NCBI RefSeq assembly: GCF_004331345.1
Contig: NZ_SJJZ01000004.1
Span: 744,001-808,000 of the forward strand
Source of the DNA: Kribbella soli
GTDB lineage: Bacteria; Actinomycetota; Actinomycetes; Propionibacteriales; Kribbellaceae
Direction of reading: 5' to 3'
DNA: 64,000 nt
The notes beneath the pieces were generated by a model. The model was not told where the DNA came from, searched no databases, and saw only the letters and a program-made list of their open reading frames with translations. The first letter of the stretch is position 1, and each line of letters opens with the position of its first letter. The position numbers and the translations under genes were made by a program. This document shows positions 33,971 through 42,299 of the stretch, one piece after another.

Positions 33971-34642
33971 TCAGGCTTTGCAGGGGCCGCCGAGGGGTGA
34001 GCAGCAGCCTTTGCCTTGCCAGGCTTCGATGCCTTCGCGGATCGCGACGGCGGCGATGATCAGGCCGGCGATCGGGTCGGCCCAGGACCAGCCGAGGGTG
34101 GCGTTCAGGACGAGGCCGACGAGGAGCACCGCGGACAGGTAGGTGCACAGGAGCGTCTGCGTCGAGTCCGCGACGACGGCATTCGATCCCAGCGCCTTTC
34201 CGGTACGGCGTTGCGCCCAGGAGAGGAACGGCATCACGATCAGCGACGCTACGGCCAGACCGATTCCGACCGGCGAGGTCTCGGGATCGGCTCCGATCAC
34301 CAGGGTGCGGATCGACTCGAAGCCGACGTACGCCGCTAGCGCGAAGAACGAGAACGCCAGCAATCGAAGGGCTTGGCGTTCGCGGGACTCGGGCAATGGG
34401 TGGCGGAACTGCCAGAGGATGATCAGGCCGCTGGAGACCTCGACGACCGAGTCCAGGCCGAATCCGACCAGGGCGACTGAGCCCGCGATCAAGCCGGACG
34501 TGATTGCGACGATTGCCTCAACCACGTTGTACGCAACGGATGCGCCGGCCAGCAGCTGCGCACGCTTCCCCAACCGGCGGCGCTCAGCAGGATCCACCAC
34601 CCAAGAGGACCCCGCCGACCCGAGCTGCAGAGGTTCAGCCAT
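33971..34642 (-). CDS. Cation diffusion facilitator (CDF) metal efflux transporter
   Basis: 223 residues with five to six membrane segments. NVVEAIVAITSGLIAGSVALVGFGLDSVVE holds the Asp of the metal site in helices 2-3, and ADSTQTLLCTYLSAVLL with WADPIAGLIIAAVAIREGIEAW forms helices 5-6. The large cytosolic dimer domain is missing; instead it ends in a short Cys-rich tail (GKGCCSPLGGPC) that could bind metal. It overlaps the CmtR-like regulator gene by 8 bp, so export of Cd, Pb or Zn under that sensor is likely. Confidence 0.85.
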   Translation of the reverse strand: MAEPLQLGSAGSSWVVDPAERRRLGKRAQLLAGASVAYNVVEAIVAITSGLIAGSVALVGFGLDSVVEVSSGLIILWQFRHPLPESRERQALRLLAFSFFALAAYVGFESIRTLVIGADPETSPVGIGLAVASLIVMPFLSWAQRRTGKALGSNAVVADSTQTLLCTYLSAVLLVGLVLNATLGWSWADPIAGLIIAAVAIREGIEAWQGKGCCSPLGGPCKA

Positions 34643-35021
34643 GGCTCGACTCCGGTTCTGTGGGGGCCTCGTGTGCCAGGCCGTAGTTTGGGCAGAGGGC
34701 GACGGCGTCGCCGGTTAGGCCGAGGAGGCGTTCGGCGGCCGACAGCAGGTCCATCGTTGCCTCGGGGTGCGACAGGCTGAACATCGACGCCCGCCCCTGG
34801 GGGCGCGACTCGACCAGCCCGCAGTCGCGCAGACACGCGAGGTGCTTGGAGACCGTCGACTGCGCCAGACCGAGGTGTTCGGTCAGGTCGACGACCCGGT
34901 GCTCCCCCAACGCCAGGTGCCGCACGATCGCCAACCGCGACGCATCACTGAACCCGTGAAACAAACAGCCGGCCACCGCCAACGCAGCCGTCTCGTCAAC
35001 CGCAATCTGACTCATCGCCAT
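34635..35021 (-). CDS. CmtR-like ArsR-family metal sensor
   Basis: 128 residues. The winged helix is VVDLTEHLGLAQSTVSKHLACLRDCGLV. Cys63 and Cys67 in LACLRDCG, plus Cys110 in ALCPNYG near the C-terminus, reproduce the Cys57/Cys61/Cys102 ligand set of the Cd(II)/Pb(II) sensor CmtR of Mycobacterium tuberculosis. Metal binding should release DNA and induce the adjacent CDF transporter. The start could be the ATG at 35021 or 35015; both lie in or beside the palindrome. It has no clear ribosome site. Confidence 0.88.
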   Translation of the reverse strand: MAMSQIAVDETAALAVAGCLFHGFSDASRLAIVRHLALGEHRVVDLTEHLGLAQSTVSKHLACLRDCGLVESRPQGRASMFSLSHPEATMDLLSAAERLLGLTGDAVALCPNYGLAHEAPTEPESSHG

Positions 35022-35030
35022 TCGGCGATG
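35013..35030. promoter_or_regulatory. Palindromic operator over the CmtR-like start codon
   Basis: CATCGCC-ATTC-GGCGATG, perfect 7-bp arms, covers both candidate start codons of the metal-sensor gene and abuts the stop of the upstream methyltransferase. Placement over the translation start matches self-repression by the ArsR-type protein. Confidence 0.55.
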
Positions 35031-36032
35031 TTATCGCGCCCGAGCGGTTCTGGGAAGACGAGCGGTTCTGGACAGACGCGTCCGAGCGAGGACGTAGGCC
35101 GTCGGCGTAGCGCCGTTGTATCTGAGCAGACGCTGACGCACGACCTTCAAAGCGCGCTGCCGCTCGATCACGCCCTGCAGCAGGCGCTTGTCCTCGGTGA
35201 GGAGGACGGCGCGACCGTCGGCGGTGAGGACTCGATCGATCTCGTCCAGTACGGCGGGATAGAGGGTGCGGTTGGCGCGATGACTACCGACCTGCTTGCC
35301 GAACGGGAGATTCGCGACAACCCGATCCACACTCCTGCCAGCGATCGGCAGCAACTCGGCCACACCCCGGACAAACGACAACGAGCCGCCGACGGAGTTC
35401 GCGGTGGCCAGAGTAAGAGCGGTCGCGTTGTGGTCGAGGCCGAGGAGACGGGTGGTGGGGTGGCTGCGTCGTACCGACAGCAGGATCGTGCCCGTACCGC
35501 AGAACGGATCCACGACGCGCTGCCCCGGCTGGATCTTCGCCAACCGGACCAGTACCTCGGCGACGATCAGGTTGGTTGACCACGGCAACCGTTCCAGGCG
35601 GCCGAACCGCCGCGTCCACGACAACGGACCGAACTCCGCGATCCACCCGCCGGCGGACGGGACGAGGTTGACGTCCCAGTCACCCGGCCGGTTCACCCAG
35701 CCGAATCGTTGCTCGGTCGCGTCGATCATCTCCCGTCGCTGGGCCGGATCGGCCGTCCCGACCCGAAAGCGGACAGGGAGCGGAAGGCTGCTGAGAGCTC
35801 CGGTTCGCAGCGATTGATCGAGGTCACGTACGGCGACTGTCGAGTAGAGACCACAGGCGGCGAGTTCGTCGAGCGATCCGTCGAGCGTGCACTCGACAGT
35901 GTCGACGGACGGTTGACGGATCGAGTGGATCGACGCCATCGCCCGGAGCTCCTCAACGAGGAGATCGGCGGCGCCATCGATGGTGCGCAGGACAAGGTGA
36001 TCGGTGATGCAGGGCATGACCATGCCGGACAA
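35031..36032 (-). CDS. TRM11/UPF0020-type RNA methyltransferase
   Basis: 333 residues from a TTG at 36032, with AGGAG 5 nt upstream; ATG codons at 36023 and 36017 are alternatives but lie 14 or more nt from that site. The N-terminal half (HLVLRTIDGAADLLVEELRAM, FGWVNRPGDWDVNLVP) corresponds to the THUMP-like RNA-binding region. The C-terminal half is a SAM methyltransferase with VVDPFCGTGTILL as motif I and VVANLPFGKQVG in place of the usual DPPYG/NPPYG catalytic motif. It likely methylates guanosine or cytosine in rRNA or tRNA. It points into the metal-sensor operon without a gap. Confidence 0.82.
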   Translation of the reverse strand: MSGMVMPCITDHLVLRTIDGAADLLVEELRAMASIHSIRQPSVDTVECTLDGSLDELAACGLYSTVAVRDLDQSLRTGALSSLPLPVRFRVGTADPAQRREMIDATEQRFGWVNRPGDWDVNLVPSAGGWIAEFGPLSWTRRFGRLERLPWSTNLIVAEVLVRLAKIQPGQRVVDPFCGTGTILLSVRRSHPTTRLLGLDHNATALTLATANSVGGSLSFVRGVAELLPIAGRSVDRVVANLPFGKQVGSHRANRTLYPAVLDEIDRVLTADGRAVLLTEDKRLLQGVIERQRALKVVRQRLLRYNGATPTAYVLARTRLSRTARLPRTARAR

Positions 36033-36208
36033 GAAGGCTCCTGAAGGCTCGCGATCGACAGAACAGTCGAAGCGCGGCGCAGGCACGCCACATCGAGCCG
36101 ACCCCGTCCAGGGCCCGCCACGACGTACCTACACCTTCAGAAACGCTGCATCGGGCGACACCTTAGGGCGTTCCGGCGTACCAACTCACCTGCTTTTACG
36201 ATGCGGGG

Positions 36209-36706
36209 GTGAAGCACATCGTGGAGGAGCGGTCGGCGGAGGACGCTGAGCTGGGTGAGCTGCTGGCGGCGGCCTTCGGCGAGCTGGTTGCGAAGTACGG
36301 GGTCGAGGGACGGTCGCAGGTCAAGGACGGTGCGCGGTACTTCGTGGTGCTCGACGACGCGCGGCGTGCCGTCGGGTGCGGCGCCGTACAGGCGTTCGAG
36401 CCGGACAGCGAGCATCACGGCGACGGCGAGGTGAAGCGGATGTACGTCGCCCCGGCCGCACGTGGGCGGGGATACGCGCGTGCGCTGCTGGCCGGTCTGG
36501 AAGGGGCAGCTCGCACAGCCGGCCACCCCACCCTTCGGTTGTCCACAGGTGCGCTGCAGCCCGAGGCGATCGCCCTGTACGAGTCGAGCGGATACGCACT
36601 GACAGCACCCTGGGGAAAGTACGTCGATCAGCCCGGAACACGCTGCTACGCAAAGGGAATTCCGGTAGAATTCACTGGTGACGGGACCTCGCATTTTCAC
36701 GGTTGA
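36209..36706 (+). CDS. GNAT N-acetyltransferase
   Basis: 165 residues, GTG start. VKRMYVAPAARGRGYARALLA is the acetyl-CoA pyrophosphate loop (R-G-x-G-x-A form) and TLRLSTGALQPEAIALYESSGYAL is the C-terminal GNAT motif. The YFVVLDDARRAVGCGAVQAF strands precede it. The acceptor amine is unknown. The 3' end overlaps the following methyltransferase gene by 29 bp, so they are probably co-expressed. Confidence 0.87.
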   Translation: MKHIVEERSAEDAELGELLAAAFGELVAKYGVEGRSQVKDGARYFVVLDDARRAVGCGAVQAFEPDSEHHGDGEVKRMYVAPAARGRGYARALLAGLEGAARTAGHPTLRLSTGALQPEAIALYESSGYALTAPWGKYVDQPGTRCYAKGIPVEFTGDGTSHFHG

Positions 36707-37394
36707 CCAGTTGCTCGACGTTCTCGATCAGGTGGTGAGTGCGAGTGGGCGAGGGGACCGCTCCAGCACCTCCGCCGCGGAGTACTGGACCGGCTTGCTG
36801 ACCACACCCGGGCATCCGCTGACCACCCAACTCCCGGACGAACCGCTGGTCGACTGGTACGAGCGAGGTCTGCTCGGGGAGCTCGAGAACGCGCGCGTTC
36901 TCGACGTCGGCTGCGGCGCGGCCCGCAACACCAGGTGGTTCGCCGAGCAGGGCGCGACCGTCGACGGGATCGATCTCGCTGCAGACCTCCTCGACACGCT
37001 ACGGCCGACGATGCCCGCCGCGGTCACGTTGACAGCGGTCGACGTACTGCGTGATCCGCTGCCGGCCGGTGCGTACGACGTGGTGTACGACTCCGGGTGC
37101 TTTCACCACATCGCCCCGCACCGCCGGATCACGTACCTGCAGCGCGTCCTGCCGCTCGTGCGCCCCGGCGGGCGGTTCGGGATCGTCGCGTTCGCCGCCG
37201 AGCGGATGGAGACGCCCAGCGACCTCGACGTGGTCACGACCGGAGACACGTACGGCGGTATGACGTTCTCCCTCGAGGACCTCCGCACGATCTTCGGCGC
37301 CCTCACTCCCCTCGAGCTCCGCGCCGTACACCCGGACCGCGAAGGCACCTTCGCCCCCGACTTCCTCAACGCCGCCCTCTTCAGTCATCCCTGA
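36678..37394 (+). CDS. Class I SAM-dependent methyltransferase
   Basis: 238 residues, GTG start inside the GNAT gene. ARVLDVGCGAARNTRWFAEQ is motif I, VDGIDLAADLLDTL motif II, and YDVVYDSGCFHHIAPHRRI with VLPLVRPGGRFGIVAF the later motifs. The order resembles small-molecule O- or N-methyltransferases (thiopurine methyltransferase-like) rather than RNA enzymes. An N-terminal 60-residue lid (EYWTGLLTTPGHPLTTQLPD) is visible. Substrate unknown. Confidence 0.85.
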   Translation: MTGPRIFTVDQLLDVLDQVVSASGRGDRSSTSAAEYWTGLLTTPGHPLTTQLPDEPLVDWYERGLLGELENARVLDVGCGAARNTRWFAEQGATVDGIDLAADLLDTLRPTMPAAVTLTAVDVLRDPLPAGAYDVVYDSGCFHHIAPHRRITYLQRVLPLVRPGGRFGIVAFAAERMETPSDLDVVTTGDTYGGMTFSLEDLRTIFGALTPLELRAVHPDREGTFAPDFLNAALFSHP

Positions 37395-37437
37395 GGGGCC
37401 CATTTCCAGTCGGTGGAACTGGGCATTGCTGGGGTCA

Positions 37438-37451
37438 TTCCAACGTTGTAA
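37438..37451. promoter_or_regulatory. LacI-like palindrome upstream of the glycosidase
   Basis: TTC-CAACGTTG-TAA: an 8-bp palindrome extended by TT/AA outer pairs with one mismatch, 43 bp before the GH2 start. Centred CG palindromes of this length are typical for LacI-family sugar regulators. No LacI gene is in the window. The glycosidase ribosome site GGGAGA lies just before its ATG. Confidence 0.4.
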
Positions 37452-37494
37452 AGTGCTCCTGTCCCGCCACCGATCAAGCAACACGGGAGACAAC

Positions 37495-39303
37495 ATGTCG
37501 CAGCCTCGTGCGGAGTACCCGCGTCCGCAGTTCGTTCGGCCCGAGTGGGTGAATCTGAACGGCGAGTGGCAGTTCGAGATCGACCGGTCGGACTCCGGGC
37601 TGGAGCGCGGCCTGCGTGAACGCGAGCTGACGCAGCGCATCGTCGTACCGTTCGCACCGGAGACCGAGCTGTCCGGGATCGAGGACGTCGACTTCATGGA
37701 GGCGGTCTGGTACCGCACCACCGTCACGATCCCCGCGGAGTGGGACGGCAAGGACGCCGTACTGCACTTCCAGGCCGTCGACCACGACACCACCGTCTGG
37801 GTGAACGGCGAAGAGGTGGTCCGGCACCGCGGCGGATTCACCCCGTTCAGCGCCAACCTGCACCACGTCGCCAGGCCCGGCGAGGAGGCGACCATCGTCG
37901 TCCGCGCCCGCGACACGCACCGCGGTCCGCAGGCGCGCGGCAAGCAGAGCCAGCTGTACTTCAACCACAGCTGCCTCTACACCCGCACCACCGGCATCTG
38001 GCAGACCGTCTGGCTCGAAGCGGTCCCCACGGTGCACCTGAAGCGGCCCCGGATCACCCCGGACGTCGCGGGCTCCAGCTTCCACCTCGAGGTACCGGTC
38101 TCGGCCAACAAGGCCGGCTACACCATCAAGGCCGCCCTGAAGGACGCCGACGGAGAGATCGTCAGCCACGAGGTCCGCGCCGACCTCGACCTGGCGCCGC
38201 GCCTGACCCTGCTGGTCCCGGCCGACCGCGTCCGCCTCTGGGACACCACGGATCCGCACCTGTACGACGTACGCCTCGAGCTGATCGATGCCAACGGCAA
38301 CGTGGTCGACGGAGCCGACTCGTACGCCGGATTGCGGTCGGTGAGCATCAACGGCAAGGCGATCCTGATCAACGGCAAGCACGTGTTCCAGCGGCTCGTG
38401 CTGGACCAGGGGTACTGGCCGGAGAGCCTGATGACCGCGCCGTCCGAGGAGGCGCTGGTCCGCGACATCGAGCTCAGCCTGGCGGCCGGGTTCAACGGCG
38501 CGCGCCTGCACCAGAAGGTGTTCGAGGAGCGGTTCCTGTACCACGCGGACCGGCTCGGGTACCTGGTCTGGGGCGAGTTCGGCGACTGGGGTTCCGGCGT
38601 CGGTAACACCGACAAGGACAACCAGCAGCCGACCGCGTCGTACGTCGGCCAGTGGCTCGAGGCGGTCGAACGCGACTACAGCCACCCGAGCATCGTCGGC
38701 TGGTGCCCGCTGAACGAGACGCACCAGCTGCTGCACGACCGGATCACCCAGCTCGACGACGTGACCCGCGCGATGTTCCTGGCCACCAAGGCCGCCGACA
38801 CCAGCCGTCCGGTGCTCGACGCGTCCGGGTACTCGCACCGCGTGCCGGAGACGGACGTCTGGGACTCGCACAACTACGAGCAGGACCCGGCCGAGTTCGC
38901 GAAGCAGATGGCGGATCTCGTGAACGACAAGCCGTACGGCAACACCGGCGGCCCCGAGGGCAAGCCGATCTCGCTGGCGTACGACGGTCAGCCGTACTTC
39001 TGCAGCGAGTTCGGCGGCATCTGGTGGAACGCGGAGAAGGCGGCCGCCGGAAAGAGCGGGAACTCCGCGGACTCCTGGGGCTACGGCCAGCGGGTCGCGA
39101 ACGAGGAGGACTTCTACACCCGCTTCGCCGGTCTGGTCGACGCGCTGCTCGACAACGAGTTGATGTTCGGCTACTGCTACACGCAGCTGACCGACGTGTT
39201 CCAGGAAGAGAACGGCATCTACAACTTCGACCGCAGCAACAAGCTCGACGTGCCGCGGATCAAGGCGGTCCAGGACCGCCAGGCCGCTTACGAGAAGGAC
39301 TGA
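37495..39303 (+). CDS. Glycoside hydrolase family 2 enzyme
   Basis: 602 residues, ATG with GGGAGA 5 nt upstream, no signal peptide, so cytosolic. Residues 1-180 are the sugar-binding jelly roll (EWVNLNGEWQFEIDRSDSG, MEAVWYRTTVTIP, VDHDTTVWVNGEEVVRHRGG), 185-290 the immunoglobulin-like sandwich, and 300-600 the TIM barrel. Glu408 in GWCPLNETHQL is the likely acid/base and Glu505 in YFCSEFGGIWW the nucleophile. The family includes beta-galactosidases, mannosidases and glucuronidases; the sequence does not fix which. A LacI-like operator precedes it. Confidence 0.88.
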   Translation: MSQPRAEYPRPQFVRPEWVNLNGEWQFEIDRSDSGLERGLRERELTQRIVVPFAPETELSGIEDVDFMEAVWYRTTVTIPAEWDGKDAVLHFQAVDHDTTVWVNGEEVVRHRGGFTPFSANLHHVARPGEEATIVVRARDTHRGPQARGKQSQLYFNHSCLYTRTTGIWQTVWLEAVPTVHLKRPRITPDVAGSSFHLEVPVSANKAGYTIKAALKDADGEIVSHEVRADLDLAPRLTLLVPADRVRLWDTTDPHLYDVRLELIDANGNVVDGADSYAGLRSVSINGKAILINGKHVFQRLVLDQGYWPESLMTAPSEEALVRDIELSLAAGFNGARLHQKVFEERFLYHADRLGYLVWGEFGDWGSGVGNTDKDNQQPTASYVGQWLEAVERDYSHPSIVGWCPLNETHQLLHDRITQLDDVTRAMFLATKAADTSRPVLDASGYSHRVPETDVWDSHNYEQDPAEFAKQMADLVNDKPYGNTGGPEGKPISLAYDGQPYFCSEFGGIWWNAEKAAAGKSGNSADSWGYGQRVANEEDFYTRFAGLVDALLDNELMFGYCYTQLTDVFQEENGIYNFDRSNKLDVPRIKAVQDRQAAYEKD

Positions 39304-40394
39304 ATCCCGAGGCTGCCGACAGCGACCAGGATCCAGAGGATCGCTCCGAGGAGGAGCGGCCTGGGTCCTGCGTCGCGCAGCTCGCTCGGGCGCAGTGAAA
39401 GACCGATCGCGGCGAGCGCGGCGGTGATGAGGGTGCTGCCGACGACGGTGAGGGTCGGCAGCCAAGACTCCGGTACGGCGCCGGCCGAGCGGAGGCCCGC
39501 TGCGGCGATGAAGCCGATCAGGAACAGCGGAACGAGCTTGCGCCACGGCAACGGCTTACGAATCGAGGCCGTGGCCCCCGCGTACGAGCCCTCTGCGGCA
39601 GCGTCGAGTGCGCGGGCGACGCGGTTCTCGCGCCGGATCTTCAGCGCGACCAGCGTGAGCACGATCGGGATCAGGGTGAGCGACCGCGTCAGCTTCACGA
39701 CGATCGCCTGGTCGCCGGCCGCCTGGCTGTACGCGTACCCGGCCGCCACGACGGACGACGTGTCGTTGACCGCCGTACCAGCCCACAGCCCGAAGGCCTC
39801 CGAGCTCAACCCGAGCAGGTGGCCGAGCGGCGGGAACGTCAGGACGGCGACGATGTTGAAGGTGAAGATCGTCGCGAGCGCATAGGCGACGGACGAGCGC
39901 TTGGCGCCGATCGCGGCGGTCGCGGCCGCGATCGCGGAACCGCCGCAGATCGCGGTGCCGACGCCGATCAGGATCTGGGTATCGCCGCGGACGCCGAGGA
40001 TCCGCCCGAACAACCACGCGCCGCCGAGGGCGAGCGCCAGCGTGCCGAGCATGACGGGCAACGACGAGACGCCGACGCGCGCGACCTGTTGCAGCGACAG
40101 CCCGGTGCCGAGTACGACGATCGACAGCTGGAGCAACGTCTTCGAGGCGAAGTCGTACCCGGGACGCCAAACCTCCGAGCGCAGGGCCGGGATCACACTG
40201 CCCGCGATCACGCCGAGCAGGATCCCGAAGACCGGTCCGCCGACGAGCGGCACGAGGCGCCCGAGCGGGACCGCCACGGCAGTTACCAGCAGCACGATCC
40301 ACAACCCGCGCAGCCGCCGTACGGCAGACCCGAGGCGACGGACGGTGGGAGCGGCGGGGTGGGGGCGAGGTGGCCTAACCTCAAGCTGCACCAC
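39288..40394 (-). CDS. YeiH-family (UPF0324) membrane transporter
   Basis: 368 residues, GTG at 40394 with GGAGGG 9 nt upstream. Nine to ten membrane segments; PVFGILLGVIAGSVIPALRS, LQLSIVVLGTGLSLQQV, LIGVGTAICGGSAIAAATAA and FGLWAGTAVNDTSSVVAAGY are the conserved family blocks. Some members are proposed to export sulfonates or sulfate; this is not settled. It diverges from a GntR regulator gene across 80 bp containing a perfect palindrome, so that regulator probably controls it. The C-terminus overlaps the GH2 gene by 16 bp on the opposite strand. Confidence 0.85.
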   Translation of the reverse strand: MVQLEVRPPRPHPAAPTVRRLGSAVRRLRGLWIVLLVTAVAVPLGRLVPLVGGPVFGILLGVIAGSVIPALRSEVWRPGYDFASKTLLQLSIVVLGTGLSLQQVARVGVSSLPVMLGTLALALGGAWLFGRILGVRGDTQILIGVGTAICGGSAIAAATAAIGAKRSSVAYALATIFTFNIVAVLTFPPLGHLLGLSSEAFGLWAGTAVNDTSSVVAAGYAYSQAAGDQAIVVKLTRSLTLIPIVLTLVALKIRRENRVARALDAAAEGSYAGATASIRKPLPWRKLVPLFLIGFIAAAGLRSAGAVPESWLPTLTVVGSTLITAALAAIGLSLRPSELRDAGPRPLLLGAILWILVAVGSLGIQSFS

Positions 40395-40416
40395 TAGCCG
40401 GTTCCCTCCTGCGAGA

Positions 40417-40430
40417 AATGTACGTACATT
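40417..40430. promoter_or_regulatory. Perfect palindromic GntR operator between YeiH and GntR genes
   Basis: AATGTACGTACATT, 14 bp, fully self-complementary, lies 22 bp before the YeiH start and 44 bp before the GntR start. HutC-type GntR proteins favour AT-flanked GTAC/GTNTAC palindromes of this length. Binding would affect both divergent promoters. Confidence 0.65.
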
Positions 40431-40474
40431 CACGGTAGGAGATGACCGGACATTTGGCAACTGGGAGGAACCGG

Positions 40475-41254
40475 GTGAACGTGCGCAGGCTCGACCGGGC
40501 CGGTGGAGATCCGTTGTGGAAGCAACTGCAGGAGGATCTGGTACGGCGGCTGCGCTCCGGGGAGTTCGATGACGCGTTCCCGGGCGAGCTCGCGCTGGTC
40601 GAGGAGTACGGGGTCAGCCGGCACACCGTCCGCCAGGCACTCGGGCAGCTCCGCACCGACGGGCTGATCGTCGCGGAGCGCGGTCGGCAGCCGCGGGTCG
40701 CGACCGCACCGGAGATCCGGCAGCCGATGGGCGCGCTGTACAGCCTGTTCTCCTCCGTCGAGGAATCCGGCCTGCCGCAGCACAGCGTCGTCCGGGCACT
40801 CGACCTCCGCGCGGACGGCGTGGTCGCCGCCCGCCTCGACCTCGAAGGGTCGATCCCCCTGCTCTACCTCGAACGCCTCCGGTACGCCGGTGACGAGCCG
40901 CTCGCCCTCGACCGCGTCTGGCTGCCCGCCGCCCTCGCGGAGCCGCTGCTGGCCGCGGACTTCACCCACACCAGCCTCTACAACGAGCTCGCCGAACGCA
41001 CCGGCATCAACCTCGACCACGGGCGTGAGGACATCCGCGCGATGAACCCGAGCCCGGCCGAGCGCGCGCTCCTGCACTGCCCTCCCGACGCCGCGGTCTT
41101 CTCGATCATCCGCCAGGGCACCGCGCAGAACCGTCCGGTCGAGTGGCGGCACACGATCGTCCGCGGCGACCGCTTCGCCCTCTCCGCCGAGTTCTCCGCC
41201 AACACCGGCTACCGCCTCACCCCAGCGACCACCGCCCTGGCCCAAGCCTGGTAG
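40475..41254 (+). CDS. GntR-family (HutC-type) transcriptional regulator
   Basis: 259 residues, GTG start 6 nt after GGAGG; an ATG at 40442 lacks a ribosome site. The DNA-binding domain is PLWKQLQEDLVRRLRSGEFD, then LALVEEYGVSRHTVRQALGQLRTDGLIVAERG. The UTRA ligand domain follows (IPLLYLERLRYAGDEPLALDRVWLPA, then PDAAVFSIIRQGTAQNRPVEW). The effector would bind the UTRA domain. It is divergent from the YeiH transporter, the likely target, and likely regulates itself. Confidence 0.9.
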   Translation: MNVRRLDRAGGDPLWKQLQEDLVRRLRSGEFDDAFPGELALVEEYGVSRHTVRQALGQLRTDGLIVAERGRQPRVATAPEIRQPMGALYSLFSSVEESGLPQHSVVRALDLRADGVVAARLDLEGSIPLLYLERLRYAGDEPLALDRVWLPAALAEPLLAADFTHTSLYNELAERTGINLDHGREDIRAMNPSPAERALLHCPPDAAVFSIIRQGTAQNRPVEWRHTIVRGDRFALSAEFSANTGYRLTPATTALAQAW

Positions 41255-41270
41255 CCGGACGCCCAGGCCA

Positions 41271-42191
41271 TCACGCGCCGAGTTCCGCGTGGAACGGGTC
41301 GTCGGCCGGCAGCCAGCACGCGCGGGGATCGAACTCCACCTTCACGTCCCGCGTCAACGCCTCGACGGTCGCGAGTACGGCGGAACGCATCTCGTCCTGT
41401 CGTGACACCAGCGCCCACGTCCACAACGGGATCGGATCGACAACCGTCCGGCGGGCGAAGTCGCGCGGTAGCGGGGTCGCGTCCCGTTTCGGCGAGCTGA
41501 CGACCGGGCGTCCCAGGCGGCGTACATGTTCGTAGAAGGCAGGACCGGTGATGCCGTGGTCGTCGATGCGGACCACTGACGCTCCGGTGGCGCGGGCGAA
41601 CTCCACCGCGTAGATGTTCCACGAGGCCCATGCTTCGGTGTCCGCGTCGACCAGCACGACCGTGTCGCGCGCCCGCACGGGCGAATCGTCACCGATCGAG
41701 AACGCGAACAAGCGGTCCGCACCCAGCAACGAGCCGGTCAGTTCCTGCTCGGCCAGGTCGGTCGCGCGCACCCAGCAGATCGCCAGGTCGATGCTCCCGT
41801 CCGCGACCCGCCCGGCCTGGGTGTGCGACGGCATCACCCAGGCATCCACGAGCAGTTGCGCGACCCCGGACACCCGCTCCGCCAGATCCGCCGGCCGCCA
41901 ACTGACGTAGCCCAACCGCACCGGCTCACTCGCCGCGAACCCCCGAGCGGTACGTCGCAACGTGTCGGCCTGCTCGAGCAATGCTCGCGTCTGCGGGAGC
42001 AACGTCTCGCCGAAGGCGGTTAACCGGACGGTCCGGCGATCGCGTTCGAACAGCCGTACGCCGAGATCGCGCTCGAGCGACTTGATCTGTTGCGACAACG
42101 ACGGCCCGGCGATGTGTAACCGGGCCGCGGCCCGCCCGAAGTTCAGTTCCTCGGCGACCGCCACGAAGTACCGCAACTGTCGCAGCTCCAC
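41271..42191 (-). CDS. LysR-family transcriptional regulator
   Basis: 306 residues from a GTG. LRQLRYFVAVAEELNFGRAAARLHIAGPSLSQQIKSLER is the winged helix-turn-helix, followed by the VRLTAFGETLLPQTRALLEQ linker helix and a periplasmic-binding-type effector domain with the usual LGADRLFAFSIGDDSP and WNIYAVEFARATG segments. Divergent from the SDR gene, its probable target, across 108 bp. No strong ribosome site before the GTG. Confidence 0.88.
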   Translation of the reverse strand: MELRQLRYFVAVAEELNFGRAAARLHIAGPSLSQQIKSLERDLGVRLFERDRRTVRLTAFGETLLPQTRALLEQADTLRRTARGFAASEPVRLGYVSWRPADLAERVSGVAQLLVDAWVMPSHTQAGRVADGSIDLAICWVRATDLAEQELTGSLLGADRLFAFSIGDDSPVRARDTVVLVDADTEAWASWNIYAVEFARATGASVVRIDDHGITGPAFYEHVRRLGRPVVSSPKRDATPLPRDFARRTVVDPIPLWTWALVSRQDEMRSAVLATVEALTRDVKVEFDPRACWLPADDPFHAELGA

Positions 42192-42256
42192 GCCTGCAGC
42201 GTAGTAGGCCGCGCCTCTCAGCTGGGAGCAAACCGGTCGTGGAAAAGCGCCCATGG

Positions 42257-42272
42257 TTCGACAACGATCGAA
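42257..42272. promoter_or_regulatory. Inverted repeat in the LysR-SDR divergent promoter
   Basis: TTCGA-CAACGA-TCGAA, 5-bp arms with a 6-bp spacer, sits 28 bp before the SDR ATG and 65 bp from the LysR start. Position and form fit a LysR-type binding site controlling both genes. The arms are in the reverse order of a LexA box, so SOS control is not indicated. Confidence 0.45.
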
Positions 42273-42299
42273 GTACATCCACTCGAGAAAGCGAACCTC

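Noticed and set aside
42257..42272. LexA (SOS) box
   Set aside because: Half-sites are in the opposite order and the spacer is 6, not the TCGAAC-N4-GTTCGA form of actinobacteria.
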